Positions 15,120-23,806 are shown, numbered from the stretch's first letter. The stretch is DNA of 64,000 bases from Variovorax sp. J22G73 (GCF_030317035.1 NZ_JASZYK010000011.1:124001-188000), one strand, 5' to 3'. Numbers and translations: made by a program. Notes: a model not told the origin generated them from the letters alone.

Positions 15120-17129
15120 TTACTTGGCCAGCTTGGGCTGGATCGGGTCGGCGGTGAGGTAGCCGACGGCGGCGCTGAAAGCGTCGTTGTAGTTGGCCTT
15201 CACCAGCGGGCCAAGCGCGTTCTTCACCTCGGTCGTGGCCGTCTTGATGAACTCGCCCGCGTGCTGGAAGTTGCTCATGATGTACGTCCAGCCATTGATC
15301 TCGTCCACGGCGTGCAGGCCCGTGCACTCCGCGCCGGTCGGCGTCGACAGGATGCGCGACAGCTTCTTCGTGTCGACGTTGTAGGCCCACAGGAAGTTGT
15401 TGACGTGGTTGCCGCTGTCTTCGCCGATGAACAGGGTGCGCATCTTTTCCGAGAACTTGATGTTGTCGGGGCTGGCGATCTTGTCGGCGTGGGCGGTGTT
15501 GCCGAGCGCGTCGGCGGCAATGTCCTCGCCCACCAGCAGTGCCTTGGTGAGCACGGGCACCCAGTCGCTGTTGATGGAAGTGCCGGCAGTGTCCTTCTTG
15601 CCGCCGGCCAGGGTGTGGGCGAGCACGCCGCCGGCCACCAGGGCCTTTTCGACCGTCACGTTCAGGTCGGCGCGCCATGCGGCGTTGCCCTTGACCATGG
15701 ACGACTGGATGTTGGCCAGCGCCGAGTAGGCGATCTTGTCCTTGGCGTTGACGGTGGTGCCTTCCATCTTGGTGAAGGCCATGCTGGCGCCCACGAGGTT
15801 GGCGTAGCGGTGCGTCTCCAGGAAGGCAGCGGCCTTTTCCATGCCGGGCACGAGCTTGATCCACTGGGCGGCGCCGTCGGCAAAGATCTTGGTGTAGCTG
15901 ACGTCGGTCGGGTCGGCGTACTTCACGTCCATGATGTCGGTCGGCGCGAGCGTGTTGGCCAGCGCCTCGATCTCGGCGCTGGTGGCGTGGCCGAGCTTGA
16001 TCCAGGTCAAATCGGCGCCGGCGGCGGCCGGGTCGATGGAGAAGCCGGCGCCCACCTTGGCGACGTACAGCGTGCCGGCGGACAGGTCTTTTTCCTTGTC
16101 GGCCACGAACATGAACAGGCCGCCGTTGGTGTAGTCGTCGCCCATCAGCGCGGTGCGGTTGTCAGGCATCACCTGGATCAGCTCGTGCGAGATGCGGCCC
16201 AGGCAGTAGTGCTTCTTCACGCTGCCGGTGCCGTCGGGGTTCACGGTGACTTCGGGCAGGTGACCGTAGTGGTAGGCCTTGGCCGTGGTCTCGCTGCCGA
16301 ACACGTTCTTGCTGTAGGCCTTGAACTGCGCGTTGGACGTGGCGGTGAAGGCATCGGGCTCGTACTCTTCGCTCGACAGGTGGGTGCCCCAGGGCGACAG
16401 GCTGGCGCCGCAGGTGATCCACAGGCCGTGGGCGCTGGACATGTCGACGTTGTGGTACTTGACGAGCGAGAGCTTGCCGGTGGTCTGGTCCTGGTCGAGC
16501 GTGAGCACGGCGATGGGCGAGGGCAGCTGGCCGTAGGTGCTGTCACCCTTCTGGTTCTTGGTCATGTACTCGAACTGCACGACGGCGAACACCGGCTTGC
16601 CCTTGACGCCGGGCACGTTGGCATTGGGAACGGTCAGCAGCGAGCTGCCGTCCGGCGCGTCGGAGAAGAACTGGCGCTCCTTGCCGACCACCGACACGTC
16701 CATGATCGGCTTGTTGTTGATGTCGACGTAGCCGCCGGCCAGCACCTTGCCACCCTTGCCGTCGGAGACCATGTCGCCGGTCAGGAAGAAGGGCTGGTAG
16801 GCCAGCTGGTATTCGGTGGAGGTGCCGTTGTCGAACGACACCTTGAGCGTGGAGGCGACCGTGGTGGTGGCCATGGCGGCGGCATTGGCCAGCGACGGCG
16901 CGGGCATGCTGCCGAACTCGGCCGAAACGAAGTTCGGCGTGGGCGCAGGGGCCGGAGCGGGTGCCGGCGCCGGGGCGGGCGCGATGGGCAGGAAGGTCTG
17001 GCCGCCGTCGCTGCCGCCGCCGCAAGCGGTCAGGAAGGCGACACCGCCCAGTGGCAACATGGGCGCGGCGCCGAGCAACTTGAGGGCGTGGCGACGGGAG
17101 GCGCCGGGCGCCTTGGTGGAATCGGTCAT
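15120..17129 (-). CDS. phoX: PhoX-family alkaline phosphatase (DUF839), Tat-exported lipoprotein
   Basis: This 669-residue protein has a twin-arginine leader (SRRHALKLL, Arg12-Arg13) and a lipobox-like LTAC with Cys36, so it is predicted to be exported folded and possibly lipidated. A Pro-Ala repeat linker of about 15 residues follows before the beta-propeller of the PhoX/DUF839 family. PhoX enzymes are calcium/iron phosphomonoesterases that release phosphate from organic esters. Two Pho-box-like sites lie about 95-135 bp upstream, which supports control by PhoB under phosphate starvation. The terminator lies 22-49 bp beyond the stop. Substrate range is not predictable. Confidence 0.86.
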   Translation of the reverse strand: MTDSTKAPGASRRHALKLLGAAPMLPLGGVAFLTACGGGSDGGQTFLPIAPAPAPAPAPAPAPTPNFVSAEFGSMPAPSLANAAAMATTTVASTLKVSFDNGTSTEYQLAYQPFFLTGDMVSDGKGGKVLAGGYVDINNKPIMDVSVVGKERQFFSDAPDGSSLLTVPNANVPGVKGKPVFAVVQFEYMTKNQKGDSTYGQLPSPIAVLTLDQDQTTGKLSLVKYHNVDMSSAHGLWITCGASLSPWGTHLSSEEYEPDAFTATSNAQFKAYSKNVFGSETTAKAYHYGHLPEVTVNPDGTGSVKKHYCLGRISHELIQVMPDNRTALMGDDYTNGGLFMFVADKEKDLSAGTLYVAKVGAGFSIDPAAAGADLTWIKLGHATSAEIEALANTLAPTDIMDVKYADPTDVSYTKIFADGAAQWIKLVPGMEKAAAFLETHRYANLVGASMAFTKMEGTTVNAKDKIAYSALANIQSSMVKGNAAWRADLNVTVEKALVAGGVLAHTLAGGKKDTAGTSINSDWVPVLTKALLVGEDIAADALGNTAHADKIASPDNIKFSEKMRTLFIGEDSGNHVNNFLWAYNVDTKKLSRILSTPTGAECTGLHAVDEINGWTYIMSNFQHAGEFIKTATTEVKNALGPLVKANYNDAFSAAVGYLTADPIQPKLAK

Positions 17130-17223
17130 TTTGTTTTCCAGAGATCGTGGGAGGGGATCGCCGTGAGGTCTGAAGTCAAAAGAAGTCAGCCTCTCGTCAG
17201 CCCGCGAACCTTAAAAGGCGCCC

Positions 17224-17263
17224 GTGACGGAACCATGCATCGCGCATGACAGAACCATGACAA
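17224..17263 (-). promoter_or_regulatory. Tandem Pho boxes upstream of phoX
   Basis: On the minus strand, 17263-17246 reads TTGTCAT-GGTT-CTGTCAT, a near-perfect 7-4-7 Pho box (consensus CTGTCAT repeats 11 bp apart). The adjoining 17241-17224 reads GATGCAT-GGTT-CCGTCAC, a weaker second box sharing the GGTT spacer. A T/A-rich TTTTAAGG lies about 7-14 bp further toward phoX, where a PhoB-dependent -10 would sit. Direct PhoB activation of phoX is inferred. Confidence 0.75.
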
Positions 17264-17298
17264 GGCGCGCCGCAAGGGCGCGCCGGTCATCTGGAAAA

Positions 17299-17314
17299 AA
17301 GGGAACAGGCCCTT
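17299..17314 (-). terminator. Probable terminator of mltA
   Basis: Read on the minus strand just after the mltA stop, a short stem AAGGG/CCCTT with a 6-nt loop runs into TTTTTT. The stem is only 5 bp, so the call is moderate. Confidence 0.4.
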
Positions 17315-17333
17315 GCGCCGGGCCCGTTTCGAA

Positions 17334-18485
17334 TCAGGGCGCCGGCAACTGCCGGGGCCACAAGGCCCACAGCCGCAGCGGCTGGTTCATGCTCGCGGCC
17401 AGCCGCCCGGCATCGGCGCCGGTGCCCGCGAAGTAGTCCGCGCGCACCGCGCCGAGGATGGCGCTGCCGGTGTCTTGCGCGACCACCAGTTTCTGCAATT
17501 GCGCGGCCGGTCCGTTGGACGCAAGCCACACCGGCGTGCCGTAGGGAATGCTCTCGCGGTCGACCGCGATGGAGCGCCCCGCCGTCAGCGGCACGCCCTG
17601 CGCGCCGCGCGGGCCGAAGGCAGCGTCGACCTCGCTCATGGTTTCCTCGCGGAAGAACACGTAGCGCGGGTTGCTCCACAGCAGCTGCGGCACGCGCTGC
17701 GGGTTCTGCGCGGCCCAGGCCTTGGTGTCGTCGGGCCACTTGCCGACCTTGCTCACGCCCTGGCTCATGAGCCACTGCTGCACGCTGCGGTAGGGCTGCT
17801 CGTTGGTGGCCGAGAAGGCCATGCGCACGGTGTGCTGGTAGCCGTTGGCCTCGGTGATGCGCAGGCGCCCCGAGCCCTGGATGTGCAGCATCAGCGCGTC
17901 GATGGGGTCGGCCATCCACGCGATCTCGCGCCCGCGCAGCGCGGCCTGCGCCTCGGGCAGCGTCTCGATCTCTTGCCGCGTGTACCAGGGGCGGCGCGGC
18001 GCGAGGCCCTCGGGCGCCTGGTAGATCGGCACGTTGAAGGTGGCGGTGGGCGTGCGCGAGGCCTCGTACACCGGCTCGTAGTAGCTGGTGAGCTTGCCTT
18101 CGGTCTGGCCGTTGAGCGCCTCCACGCGGTAGGGCTGCAGCCGGTCGGTCATCCACTGGCGCTGCTCTTCGGGCGTGGCGATGGTGAGCTGGCGCACGTC
18201 GCGGCACAGCGGCGCGAAGGCGGCGTTGGGGCGCGAGCAGTTGGCCAGCAGCGCGATCCACGCTTCGTGCAGCGGGTCTTCGCCGAAGCCCGGCAGCTCC
18301 GACCAGCCGACCGGCACCCAGCGGCTCTTGGGGTGCGCGAGCGAGCCGGTGAGCGGACCGAGGTCGCGCGGCGGGGTGATGGCGGGGGGGCGGGTGGGCA
18401 CGTCAGGTGCGCGCGGGCCGGTGGAACAGGCTGCGAGCGTTGCTACGATCACAAGCCCGACCAGCCACTGGAGTCCATTTCTCAT
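17334..18485 (-). CDS. mltA: Membrane-bound lytic murein transglycosylase A
   Basis: The start is the ATG at 18485, giving a 383-residue lipoprotein: a hydrophobic leader, then lipobox LAAC with Cys20. The MltA barrel and 3D domains follow. The C-terminal signature VVAQDTGSAILGAVRADYFA contains the catalytic-Asp region of the family. The enzyme cleaves the glycan strand of peptidoglycan to 1,6-anhydro products and would sit on the inner face of the outer membrane. Its start codon overlaps, on the opposite strand, the start codon of a small membrane-protein gene (shared CATG at 18483-18486). A terminator-like hairpin lies 20 bp past the stop. Confidence 0.9.
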   Translation of the reverse strand: MRNGLQWLVGLVIVATLAACSTGPRAPDVPTRPPAITPPRDLGPLTGSLAHPKSRWVPVGWSELPGFGEDPLHEAWIALLANCSRPNAAFAPLCRDVRQLTIATPEEQRQWMTDRLQPYRVEALNGQTEGKLTSYYEPVYEASRTPTATFNVPIYQAPEGLAPRRPWYTRQEIETLPEAQAALRGREIAWMADPIDALMLHIQGSGRLRITEANGYQHTVRMAFSATNEQPYRSVQQWLMSQGVSKVGKWPDDTKAWAAQNPQRVPQLLWSNPRYVFFREETMSEVDAAFGPRGAQGVPLTAGRSIAVDRESIPYGTPVWLASNGPAAQLQKLVVAQDTGSAILGAVRADYFAGTGADAGRLAASMNQPLRLWALWPRQLPAP

Positions 18486-18672
18486 GGGTTTGATTCTGCT
18501 TGAAGCCCTCGCCGCGGGACTCGTGTTCATCTTGATCATCTGGTGGACCATGTTTTCCGGGCGCAAGAAGGGTGAGCTGCACGACGAGGACGATGCCGAC
18601 GCCCACCGCGGCACCCCGGACACCTCCGACCGCCCGGGCAGCGCAAAGAACAATCCGCCGCCTCGACCCTGA
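18484..18672 (+). CDS. Small single-pass membrane protein, unknown function
   Basis: This 62-residue reading frame starts at the ATG at 18484, with GGAG 10 nt upstream. Residues 3-23 are a strongly hydrophobic segment (LILLEALAAGLVFILIIWW). A charged tail rich in Lys, Asp and Glu follows, ending in a Pro/Arg cluster. The tail would lie in the cytoplasm by the positive-inside rule (SGRKKGE after the helix). No family was recognised. Its start codon overlaps that of mltA head to head, so both promoters must lie inside the other gene's 5' end. A regulatory or divisome-accessory role is only a guess. Confidence 0.55.
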   Translation: MGLILLEALAAGLVFILIIWWTMFSGRKKGELHDEDDADAHRGTPDTSDRPGSAKNNPPPRP

Positions 18673-18721
18673 AGTCCGCGCGTAGCCCGATGCCGATGCC
18701 GTGTGTCGGAGAAGCACCCCG

Positions 18722-18742
18722 TTGCTATTACTTTAGTAGCAA
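18722..18742. repeat. Short palindrome TTGCTA...TAGCAA
   Basis: This intergenic hairpin has arms TTGCTA (18722-18727) and TAGCAA (18737-18742), with partly pairing sequence between them, in an otherwise plain 197-bp gap before the first OmpA-like gene. A related CGCTAT...ATAGCG palindrome occurs at 48402-48420. It may be a dispersed GCTAnn-type repeat or a promoter-proximal hairpin. Confidence 0.35.
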
Positions 18743-18869
18743 TCATCGTAGCATTCATGGGCGATTGCGAAGCTTTTCTTATTTTCCGTAGGGCTTTCAG
18801 GCCGTACCATCGCGTGCTCCCCGGAGCTAAGCTGTGGCCCGCTTGACTCAACCTTGAAAGGGAAACGCC

Positions 18870-19529
18870 ATGAAAAAATTCGTACTCGCCACCTGTGCCG
18901 CCGCTGTCGTCCTGTCCGGCTGCGCCGGCGGCATGAGCGACACGCAACGCAACACCGGCATCGGTGCCGGCATCGGCGCCCTGGGCGGTGCGGCCATCGG
19001 CTCGGCCACCGGCGGCAACCGCGGTGCCATCGGCACGGGCGCGGTGGTCGGCGCGGCAGCCGGCGCGCTGGGCGGCTACCTGTGGTCGCAGCGCATGGAA
19101 AACCAGAAGCGCCAGATGGAAGCCGCCACGCAAGGCACGGGCATCGCCGTCACGCAAACGCCCAACAACGAGCTGAAGCTGCAGATCCCGAGCGACGTGT
19201 CATTCGACGTGGGCCGCGCCAACATCAAGTCGAACTTCGCGCCCGTGCTCGACCAGTTCGCCAATGGCCTGCGCAACAACCCGAACGCCGAGGTGCGCAT
19301 CATCGGCCACACCGACAGCACCGGCTCGGACGCCATCAACAACCCGCTGTCGGTCGACCGCGCGGCCAGCACGCGCGACTACCTCGTGGCGCGCGGCGTG
19401 AACGCGGCGGCCTTCCGCATCGAAGGCCGCGGTTCGCGCGAACCGATTGCCGATAACAACAGCGACACAGGCCGGGCACAGAATCGCCGCGTCGAAATCT
19501 ACGTGGGTGAACGCGCACCGCGAGGCTGA
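18870..19529 (+). CDS. OmpA-family lipoprotein with glycine-zipper domain
   Basis: This 219-residue lipoprotein has lipobox LSGC with Cys18. Residues 28-72 form a glycine-zipper segment (GIGAGIGALGGAAIGSATGG and onward), which can insert into or associate with membrane. The C-terminal OmpA/MotB domain carries GHTDSTGSDAINNPLSVDRA and ends GRGSREPIADNN...NRRVEI, residues that bind diaminopimelate of peptidoglycan. It should tether the outer membrane to the wall. AAAGGGAAA upstream serves as ribosome binding site. A shorter paralogue follows 93 bp downstream. Confidence 0.9.
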   Translation: MKKFVLATCAAAVVLSGCAGGMSDTQRNTGIGAGIGALGGAAIGSATGGNRGAIGTGAVVGAAAGALGGYLWSQRMENQKRQMEAATQGTGIAVTQTPNNELKLQIPSDVSFDVGRANIKSNFAPVLDQFANGLRNNPNAEVRIIGHTDSTGSDAINNPLSVDRAASTRDYLVARGVNAAAFRIEGRGSREPIADNNSDTGRAQNRRVEIYVGERAPRG

Positions 19530-19622
19530 CCCCGGGCTCGCAGCGTCACCGCACAGGGAACACGGCCGCGCTGAAAGGCCGGTTCCCGCCACCATTCCAT
19601 TGGTCCATAGAGAGGGAAACTC

Positions 19623-20189
19623 ATGAGGAAGTTTGTTGTTGCCGGCGCCGCCATGGCCGCGCTGGTTTTCGTCGCGGGCTGCGCTTCGCAGTCGCCACCG
19701 CCGGCCGCGGCCGAACCGGCCCCACCGGTCGCCGCCGCCCCAGCCAACAGCTGGACGGCGCGCCTCGCGGCGCTGAAGACCGACCTCGAGGCATCGACCA
19801 AGGGAACGGGCGCGGTGATCGAGCAGACCGCCGACAACCAGCTGCACGTGGTGATTCCGAACGAACTCTCGTTCGACACGGGCCGCGCCAACGTCAAGCG
19901 CAACCTGGCGCAGGTGCTCGACAAGGTCGCCGGCGGCCTGAAGAGCGCCACCGCCGCCAGCGTGCGCGTGATCGGCCACACCGACAGCACCGGCAGCGAA
20001 GAAGGCAACGAACGCCTCTCGGTGAGCCGCGCCGACAGCGTGCGCAACCACCTGGTGGGCCGCGGCGTGTCGACCACGGCCATCACCACCGACGGCCGCG
20101 GCTCGCGCGAACCGCTGGCGGACAACGCCACGGCGGCAGGCCGGGCGCAGAACCGCCGCGTGGAAATCTTCGTGGCGGAAAAAGCCTGA
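19623..20189 (+). CDS. OmpA-family lipoprotein, short paralogue
   Basis: This 188-residue lipoprotein has lipobox VAGC with Cys20, followed by a Pro/Ala linker in place of the glycine zipper of its neighbour. The C-terminal OmpA domain is closely similar to that of the upstream gene (VIGHTDSTGSEEGNERLSVSRA, GRGSREPLADN, NRRVEIF), which indicates local duplication. Both share the TKGTGAVIE / QGTGIAVT segment before the domain. GAGAGGGAAA before the ATG is a strong ribosome binding site. A hairpin terminator follows the stop. Confidence 0.9.
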   Translation: MRKFVVAGAAMAALVFVAGCASQSPPPAAAEPAPPVAAAPANSWTARLAALKTDLEASTKGTGAVIEQTADNQLHVVIPNELSFDTGRANVKRNLAQVLDKVAGGLKSATAASVRVIGHTDSTGSEEGNERLSVSRADSVRNHLVGRGVSTTAITTDGRGSREPLADNATAAGRAQNRRVEIFVAEKA

Positions 20190-20208
20190 GGCCTGAGGCC
20201 TGAAGGCC

Positions 20209-20233
20209 GAAAGCTCCGAAGCCCTGAGCTTTC
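20209..20233. terminator. Convergent-gene terminator hairpin
   Basis: Perfect 8-bp arms GAAAGCTC (20209-20216) and GAGCTTTC (20226-20233) lie between the OmpA paralogue (plus) and the response regulator (minus). Placed between convergent genes, the hairpin could serve both. Confidence 0.55.
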
Positions 20234-20242
20234 AGGCGACCT

Positions 20243-20869
20243 CTAGAGGTCCCTGAGGCGGTTGGCCAGCTCCACCGCCGATTTCACTTCCATCTTGTCG
20301 AACACGCGCGCGCGGTGGACCTCCACCGTGCGCACGCTGATCGCGAGCTGGTCGGCAATCAGCTTGTTCGGCAGGCCCTCGACCACGAGCCGCATCACGT
20401 CGCGCTCGCGGTCGGTCAGCTCGGCGATGCGCTCGGCCAGGCCGCGGCGCAGGCGCTGCACCTCGAGCGCCTGCAGCGACGCATTCAGCGCATGCTCGAT
20501 GCGGTCGACCAGCGCGTTGTCCGAGAACGGCTTCTCGCAGAAGTCGAAGGCGCCGCGCTTCACGGCGTCCACCGCCGTGGGCACGTCGGCATGGCCCGTC
20601 AGGAAGATGACCGGCATCGCGGGCAGCAGCCCGCGCTCCACCAGCCGATCGAACAGCACCAGCCCGCTGGTGCCGGGCATGCGCACGTCCAGCAGCAGGC
20701 ACAGCGGCTGCTCGGGCAGCGGGCCCTGGTCGAGAAACTGCTCGAACGCCTCGGCGCTGCCGAAATGCTCGCTCGCCAGGCGCCGCGAACGCAGCAGCCA
20801 GGCCAGCGCCTCGCGCACGCTGGCGTCGTCGTCCACGATAAAGATCAAGCCATCGATCAGCGGTTGCAT
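20243..20869 (-). CDS. FixJ/NarL-type response regulator
   Basis: This 208-residue protein has a receiver domain with acidic pocket VDDD (13-15) and phosphoacceptor Asp61 in LLDVRMPGTSG. The conserved Thr of FLTGHAD and Lys of CEKPF follow. A LuxR-type helix-turn-helix occupies about residues 145-205 (LTDRERDVMRLVVEGLPNKL). The FixJ-like receiver-HTH architecture implies a DNA-binding activator. The gene lies 37 bp downstream of a PAS histidine kinase gene on the same strand, surely its partner. Targets are unknown; no obvious dicarboxylate or oxygen-response gene is nearby. Confidence 0.9.
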   Translation of the reverse strand: MQPLIDGLIFIVDDDASVREALAWLLRSRRLASEHFGSAEAFEQFLDQGPLPEQPLCLLLDVRMPGTSGLVLFDRLVERGLLPAMPVIFLTGHADVPTAVDAVKRGAFDFCEKPFSDNALVDRIEHALNASLQALEVQRLRRGLAERIAELTDRERDVMRLVVEGLPNKLIADQLAISVRTVEVHRARVFDKMEVKSAVELANRLRDL

Positions 20870-20906
20870 GCCATGAGGTCCAGGAGATTGTTGGTTGAAC
20901 GCGGCG

Positions 20907-22988
20907 TCAGCCGGCGGCTGGCAGCGTGAAGCGGAAGACGGTGCCGCGCGGCTTGTTGGGCTCGAACACCAGCGCCCCGCCGTGCTGCTCCACCACCGTG
21001 CGGCACAGGCTCAGGCCGAGCCCCATGCCGTCGGCGCGCGTGGTGAAAAAGGGCGTGAACAGCCGCTCGGCCACTTCGGCGCCGATGCCGCAGCCCAGGT
21101 CGGCCACCGAGAACTCGATCCAGCGCCGGCCGTCTTCCTGCCCGGTGCCGCCCACCGCCACGGCGCGCGCCACGCGCAGGCGCAGCACGCGGCTGCCGAC
21201 GTTGTCGGGGCTGTCCATGGCCTGCATGGCGTTGCGCGCCAGGTTCAGCAGCACCTGCTCGACCAGGGTGCGGTCGCACATGGCCGCGGGCAGCTTGTCT
21301 TCGAACACCACCTCGATGATCACGCCCAGCTTGCGCGCCTGCAACCGCACCAGCGGCAGCACCGCGTCGATCAGCGCCTGCGGCGCCACGGGCTCGCGCG
21401 TGCGGTCGCGCCGGCGCACGAAGTCGTGCACGCTGCGAATCACCTGGCCGGCGCGGTCGGCCTGCTCTGCAATGCGCCGCACGGCCATCGCCACCTCGCC
21501 CTGGTCGCCCTTGGCGTGCGGGCCGAGCAGGTTGAGCGAGCCGCTCGCGTAGCTGGCAATGGCGGCCAGCGGCTGCGTGAGCTCGTGGCTGAGCAGCGAG
21601 GCCATCTCGCCCACGGTGGCCAGCCGCGCGCTGGCCTGCAGGCGCTCCTGGCTGGCGCGCGACAGCTCCTCGATGCGGCGCTGCTCGCTCACGTCGATGA
21701 AGGCGCTCATCCAGCCGGTCTGCACCTTGTGCGCGTTGATGAGCGGCGCCTCGAAGATCAGCACCGGAAAGCGCGTGCCGTCCTTGCGCATGAAGACCGA
21801 CTCGAAGCCCTCGCGCGGCGGCATGCCGCCGGCCAGGCGCCGGGCCTGGCGCTGCTGGTATTCGTGCGCCAGCTCGGTGGGCCAATAGGGCGCTTCGGGT
21901 GCGCTGGGTGCGCCGGGGGCGGCGGATGTTTCGGCGTTGCCCGCCATCAGCTCCTCGGGGCTGAAGCCCACCATCTCGCAGAAGGCCGGGTTCACGTAGG
22001 TGATGCGGCCCTGCAGGTCGCGCGCGCGCAGGCCGGTGATGACCGAGTCTTCCATCGCCTTGCGAAAGGCCAGCGCGTCGGCCAGATCGCGCTCGGCGCG
22101 CAGGCGGCGGCGGGTGTCGCGCGCCAGCAGCACCAGCACCGACACCAGCGCGATGGAAATGGCCGTGACCAGCGCGGTGAGCATGTTGGGGAACAGGTCG
22201 GGCGCGGCGCGCCAGCCGTCCACGCGCAGCATCAGCGCGGTGCCCGGCAGGTCGATGAGCTGCTGCGAGGTGAACACCCGCGTGCCGGTGCGCCGCGAGG
22301 TGCCCAGCGCCACCAGCCGCGTGCCGTCGGCTTCGGTGAAGGCCACCTCCTGCCCGCGCGTGAGCGTGGGGCCGACCAGCTCGATGAGCGCGTCGCGCAG
22401 CGAATAGCTGGCCACCAGGTAGCCGCCCGCGTCGATGGGCACGCACAGCTCCATCACCTCGACGCCGCCGCCGCCGGCAATGGGCACGTAGTGGCTCGGC
22501 GAGTAGGCCGGCGCGCCCAGCTTGCGCGCCGCGGCGCAGGCCAGCGTGACGTCGGACTGCTCGGCGCCGCGCGTGGCCTCGTCGAGGATGCGCATGCGGT
22601 AGGGCGTGTTGACGGCCTGCAGCGGGCGCAGCGCGGCGTCGCGCCACTCGAGCCGCAGCCACTCGCGGTGCTCGCGCAGCAGCGAGGCCGCGATGTCGGG
22701 CCACAGCGCGCGGTCGGCGCCCGGGGCCTGCGTGGCGCGCAGGCTCTGCGCATTGCGCTGGAAGCCGCTGCGCAGGTCGGAGACGGCGTCGGCCGTGTCG
22801 CGGTCGAGCGCGGCCTGCACCTGCTCCACCTCGTGCCGGCCCGCCAGCCACACCACCGTGACCAGCAGCGCCGACACCAGCACCGCCAGCAGCAGCCACA
22901 GGAACCAGCGCTGCCACAGCGAGCGCAGCCGCGCGAGCGCCAGCAGCGCCCACCGCTGCGGTGCGACGGTCAGCAGCGCATCGGACAT
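20907..22988 (-). CDS. PAS-containing sensor histidine kinase (FixL/DctB-like)
   Basis: The start is the ATG at 22988, giving 693 residues. A first membrane helix spans about residues 26-49. A periplasmic sensing region of about 230 residues follows, and a second helix (ALVTAISIALVSVLVLLA) lies near residue 290. The cytoplasmic part has a PAS domain (RITYVNPAFCEMVGFSPEEL), a dimerisation domain with His468 in LSHELTQPLAAIASYA, and an ATPase domain with DLGCGIG and GMGLGLSLCR. The periplasmic part should bind a small ligand, unidentified. It starts 2 bp after the nitrilase-family gene stop, so kinase expression is tied to YhdP and the amidase upstream. Confidence 0.9.
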   Translation of the reverse strand: MSDALLTVAPQRWALLALARLRSLWQRWFLWLLLAVLVSALLVTVVWLAGRHEVEQVQAALDRDTADAVSDLRSGFQRNAQSLRATQAPGADRALWPDIAASLLREHREWLRLEWRDAALRPLQAVNTPYRMRILDEATRGAEQSDVTLACAAARKLGAPAYSPSHYVPIAGGGGVEVMELCVPIDAGGYLVASYSLRDALIELVGPTLTRGQEVAFTEADGTRLVALGTSRRTGTRVFTSQQLIDLPGTALMLRVDGWRAAPDLFPNMLTALVTAISIALVSVLVLLARDTRRRLRAERDLADALAFRKAMEDSVITGLRARDLQGRITYVNPAFCEMVGFSPEELMAGNAETSAAPGAPSAPEAPYWPTELAHEYQQRQARRLAGGMPPREGFESVFMRKDGTRFPVLIFEAPLINAHKVQTGWMSAFIDVSEQRRIEELSRASQERLQASARLATVGEMASLLSHELTQPLAAIASYASGSLNLLGPHAKGDQGEVAMAVRRIAEQADRAGQVIRSVHDFVRRRDRTREPVAPQALIDAVLPLVRLQARKLGVIIEVVFEDKLPAAMCDRTLVEQVLLNLARNAMQAMDSPDNVGSRVLRLRVARAVAVGGTGQEDGRRWIEFSVADLGCGIGAEVAERLFTPFFTTRADGMGLGLSLCRTVVEQHGGALVFEPNKPRGTVFRFTLPAAG

Positions 22989-22990
22989 CG

Positions 22991-23806
22991 CTAGAGCACG
23001 CAGTGGGACAGCACGGGCAGTTGCGCCCGTGTGCGCGCGACCTGCGCGGCGTCGATGTCGAACAGCACCACGCCCTCGCCGGTGGGCTGCTGCGCCACCA
23101 CCGCGCCCCAGGGATCGACCACCAGCGACTGGCCCCAGGTGTGGCGGCCGTTTTCGTGCGTGCCGCCCTGCGCGGGCGCGACCACCCAGGCCAGGTTCTC
23201 GATGGCGCGGGCGCGCAGCAGCACCTCCCAGTGCGCGGCGCCGGTGGTGCGCGTGAACGCGCTGGGCACCAGCATCAGGTCGGCGCCCTGCCTGGCCAGC
23301 GCGCGGTACAGCTCCGGAAAGCGCAAGTCGTAGCACACGCTCATGCCCACACGCCAGGCGTGGCCGTCGCGCGAAGGCAGCTCGAACACCACGGGCTCGT
23401 GGCCCGGCGCGATGACGCGGCGCTCGTCGTAGCGCTCGGTGCCGTTGTCGAAATAGAAGAGGTGGATCTTGTCGTAGCGCGCCACGCACTTGCCCTCGGG
23501 AGAGAAGGCGAGCGAGCTGTTGAACACGTGCTCGGCGTCGGTGCTTTCTATCGGCAGCGTGCCGCCCACGATCCACAGCCCGAACTCGCGCGCCGCGTCG
23601 GCCAGGAAGCCCTGCACCGTGCCCGCGCCGGCGGTCTCGCGCAGGGCCAGCTTGTCGGTGTCGCGCGCGCCCATCATGCAGAAATACTCGGGCAGCACGG
23701 CCAGCTCGGCGCCGGCCGCGGCGGCCTGCGCGAGCAGCTCGTGGGCGCGTGCGAGGTTGGCTTCGCGGGCGATGGCGGACACCATCTGGATGGCTGCGAC
23801 TTTCAT
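22991..23806 (-). CDS. Nitrilase-superfamily amidohydrolase (Nit/omega-amidase-like)
   Basis: This 271-residue protein starts at the ATG at 23806, overlapping the yhdP stop codon (ATGA). The Glu-Lys-Cys triad of the nitrilase superfamily is visible: LPEYFCMMG, YDKIHLFYFD and SVCYDLRFPELYR. This pattern fits the Nit1/Nit2 branch, which hydrolyses deaminated glutathione or 2-oxo-dicarboxylic acid amides as metabolite repair. The protein is cytoplasmic. It is flanked by yhdP upstream and the histidine kinase 2 bp downstream, so all three are probably one transcript. The substrate is inferred from the family only. Confidence 0.86.
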   Translation of the reverse strand: MKVAAIQMVSAIAREANLARAHELLAQAAAAGAELAVLPEYFCMMGARDTDKLALRETAGAGTVQGFLADAAREFGLWIVGGTLPIESTDAEHVFNSSLAFSPEGKCVARYDKIHLFYFDNGTERYDERRVIAPGHEPVVFELPSRDGHAWRVGMSVCYDLRFPELYRALARQGADLMLVPSAFTRTTGAAHWEVLLRARAIENLAWVVAPAQGGTHENGRHTWGQSLVVDPWGAVVAQQPTGEGVVLFDIDAAQVARTRAQLPVLSHCVL

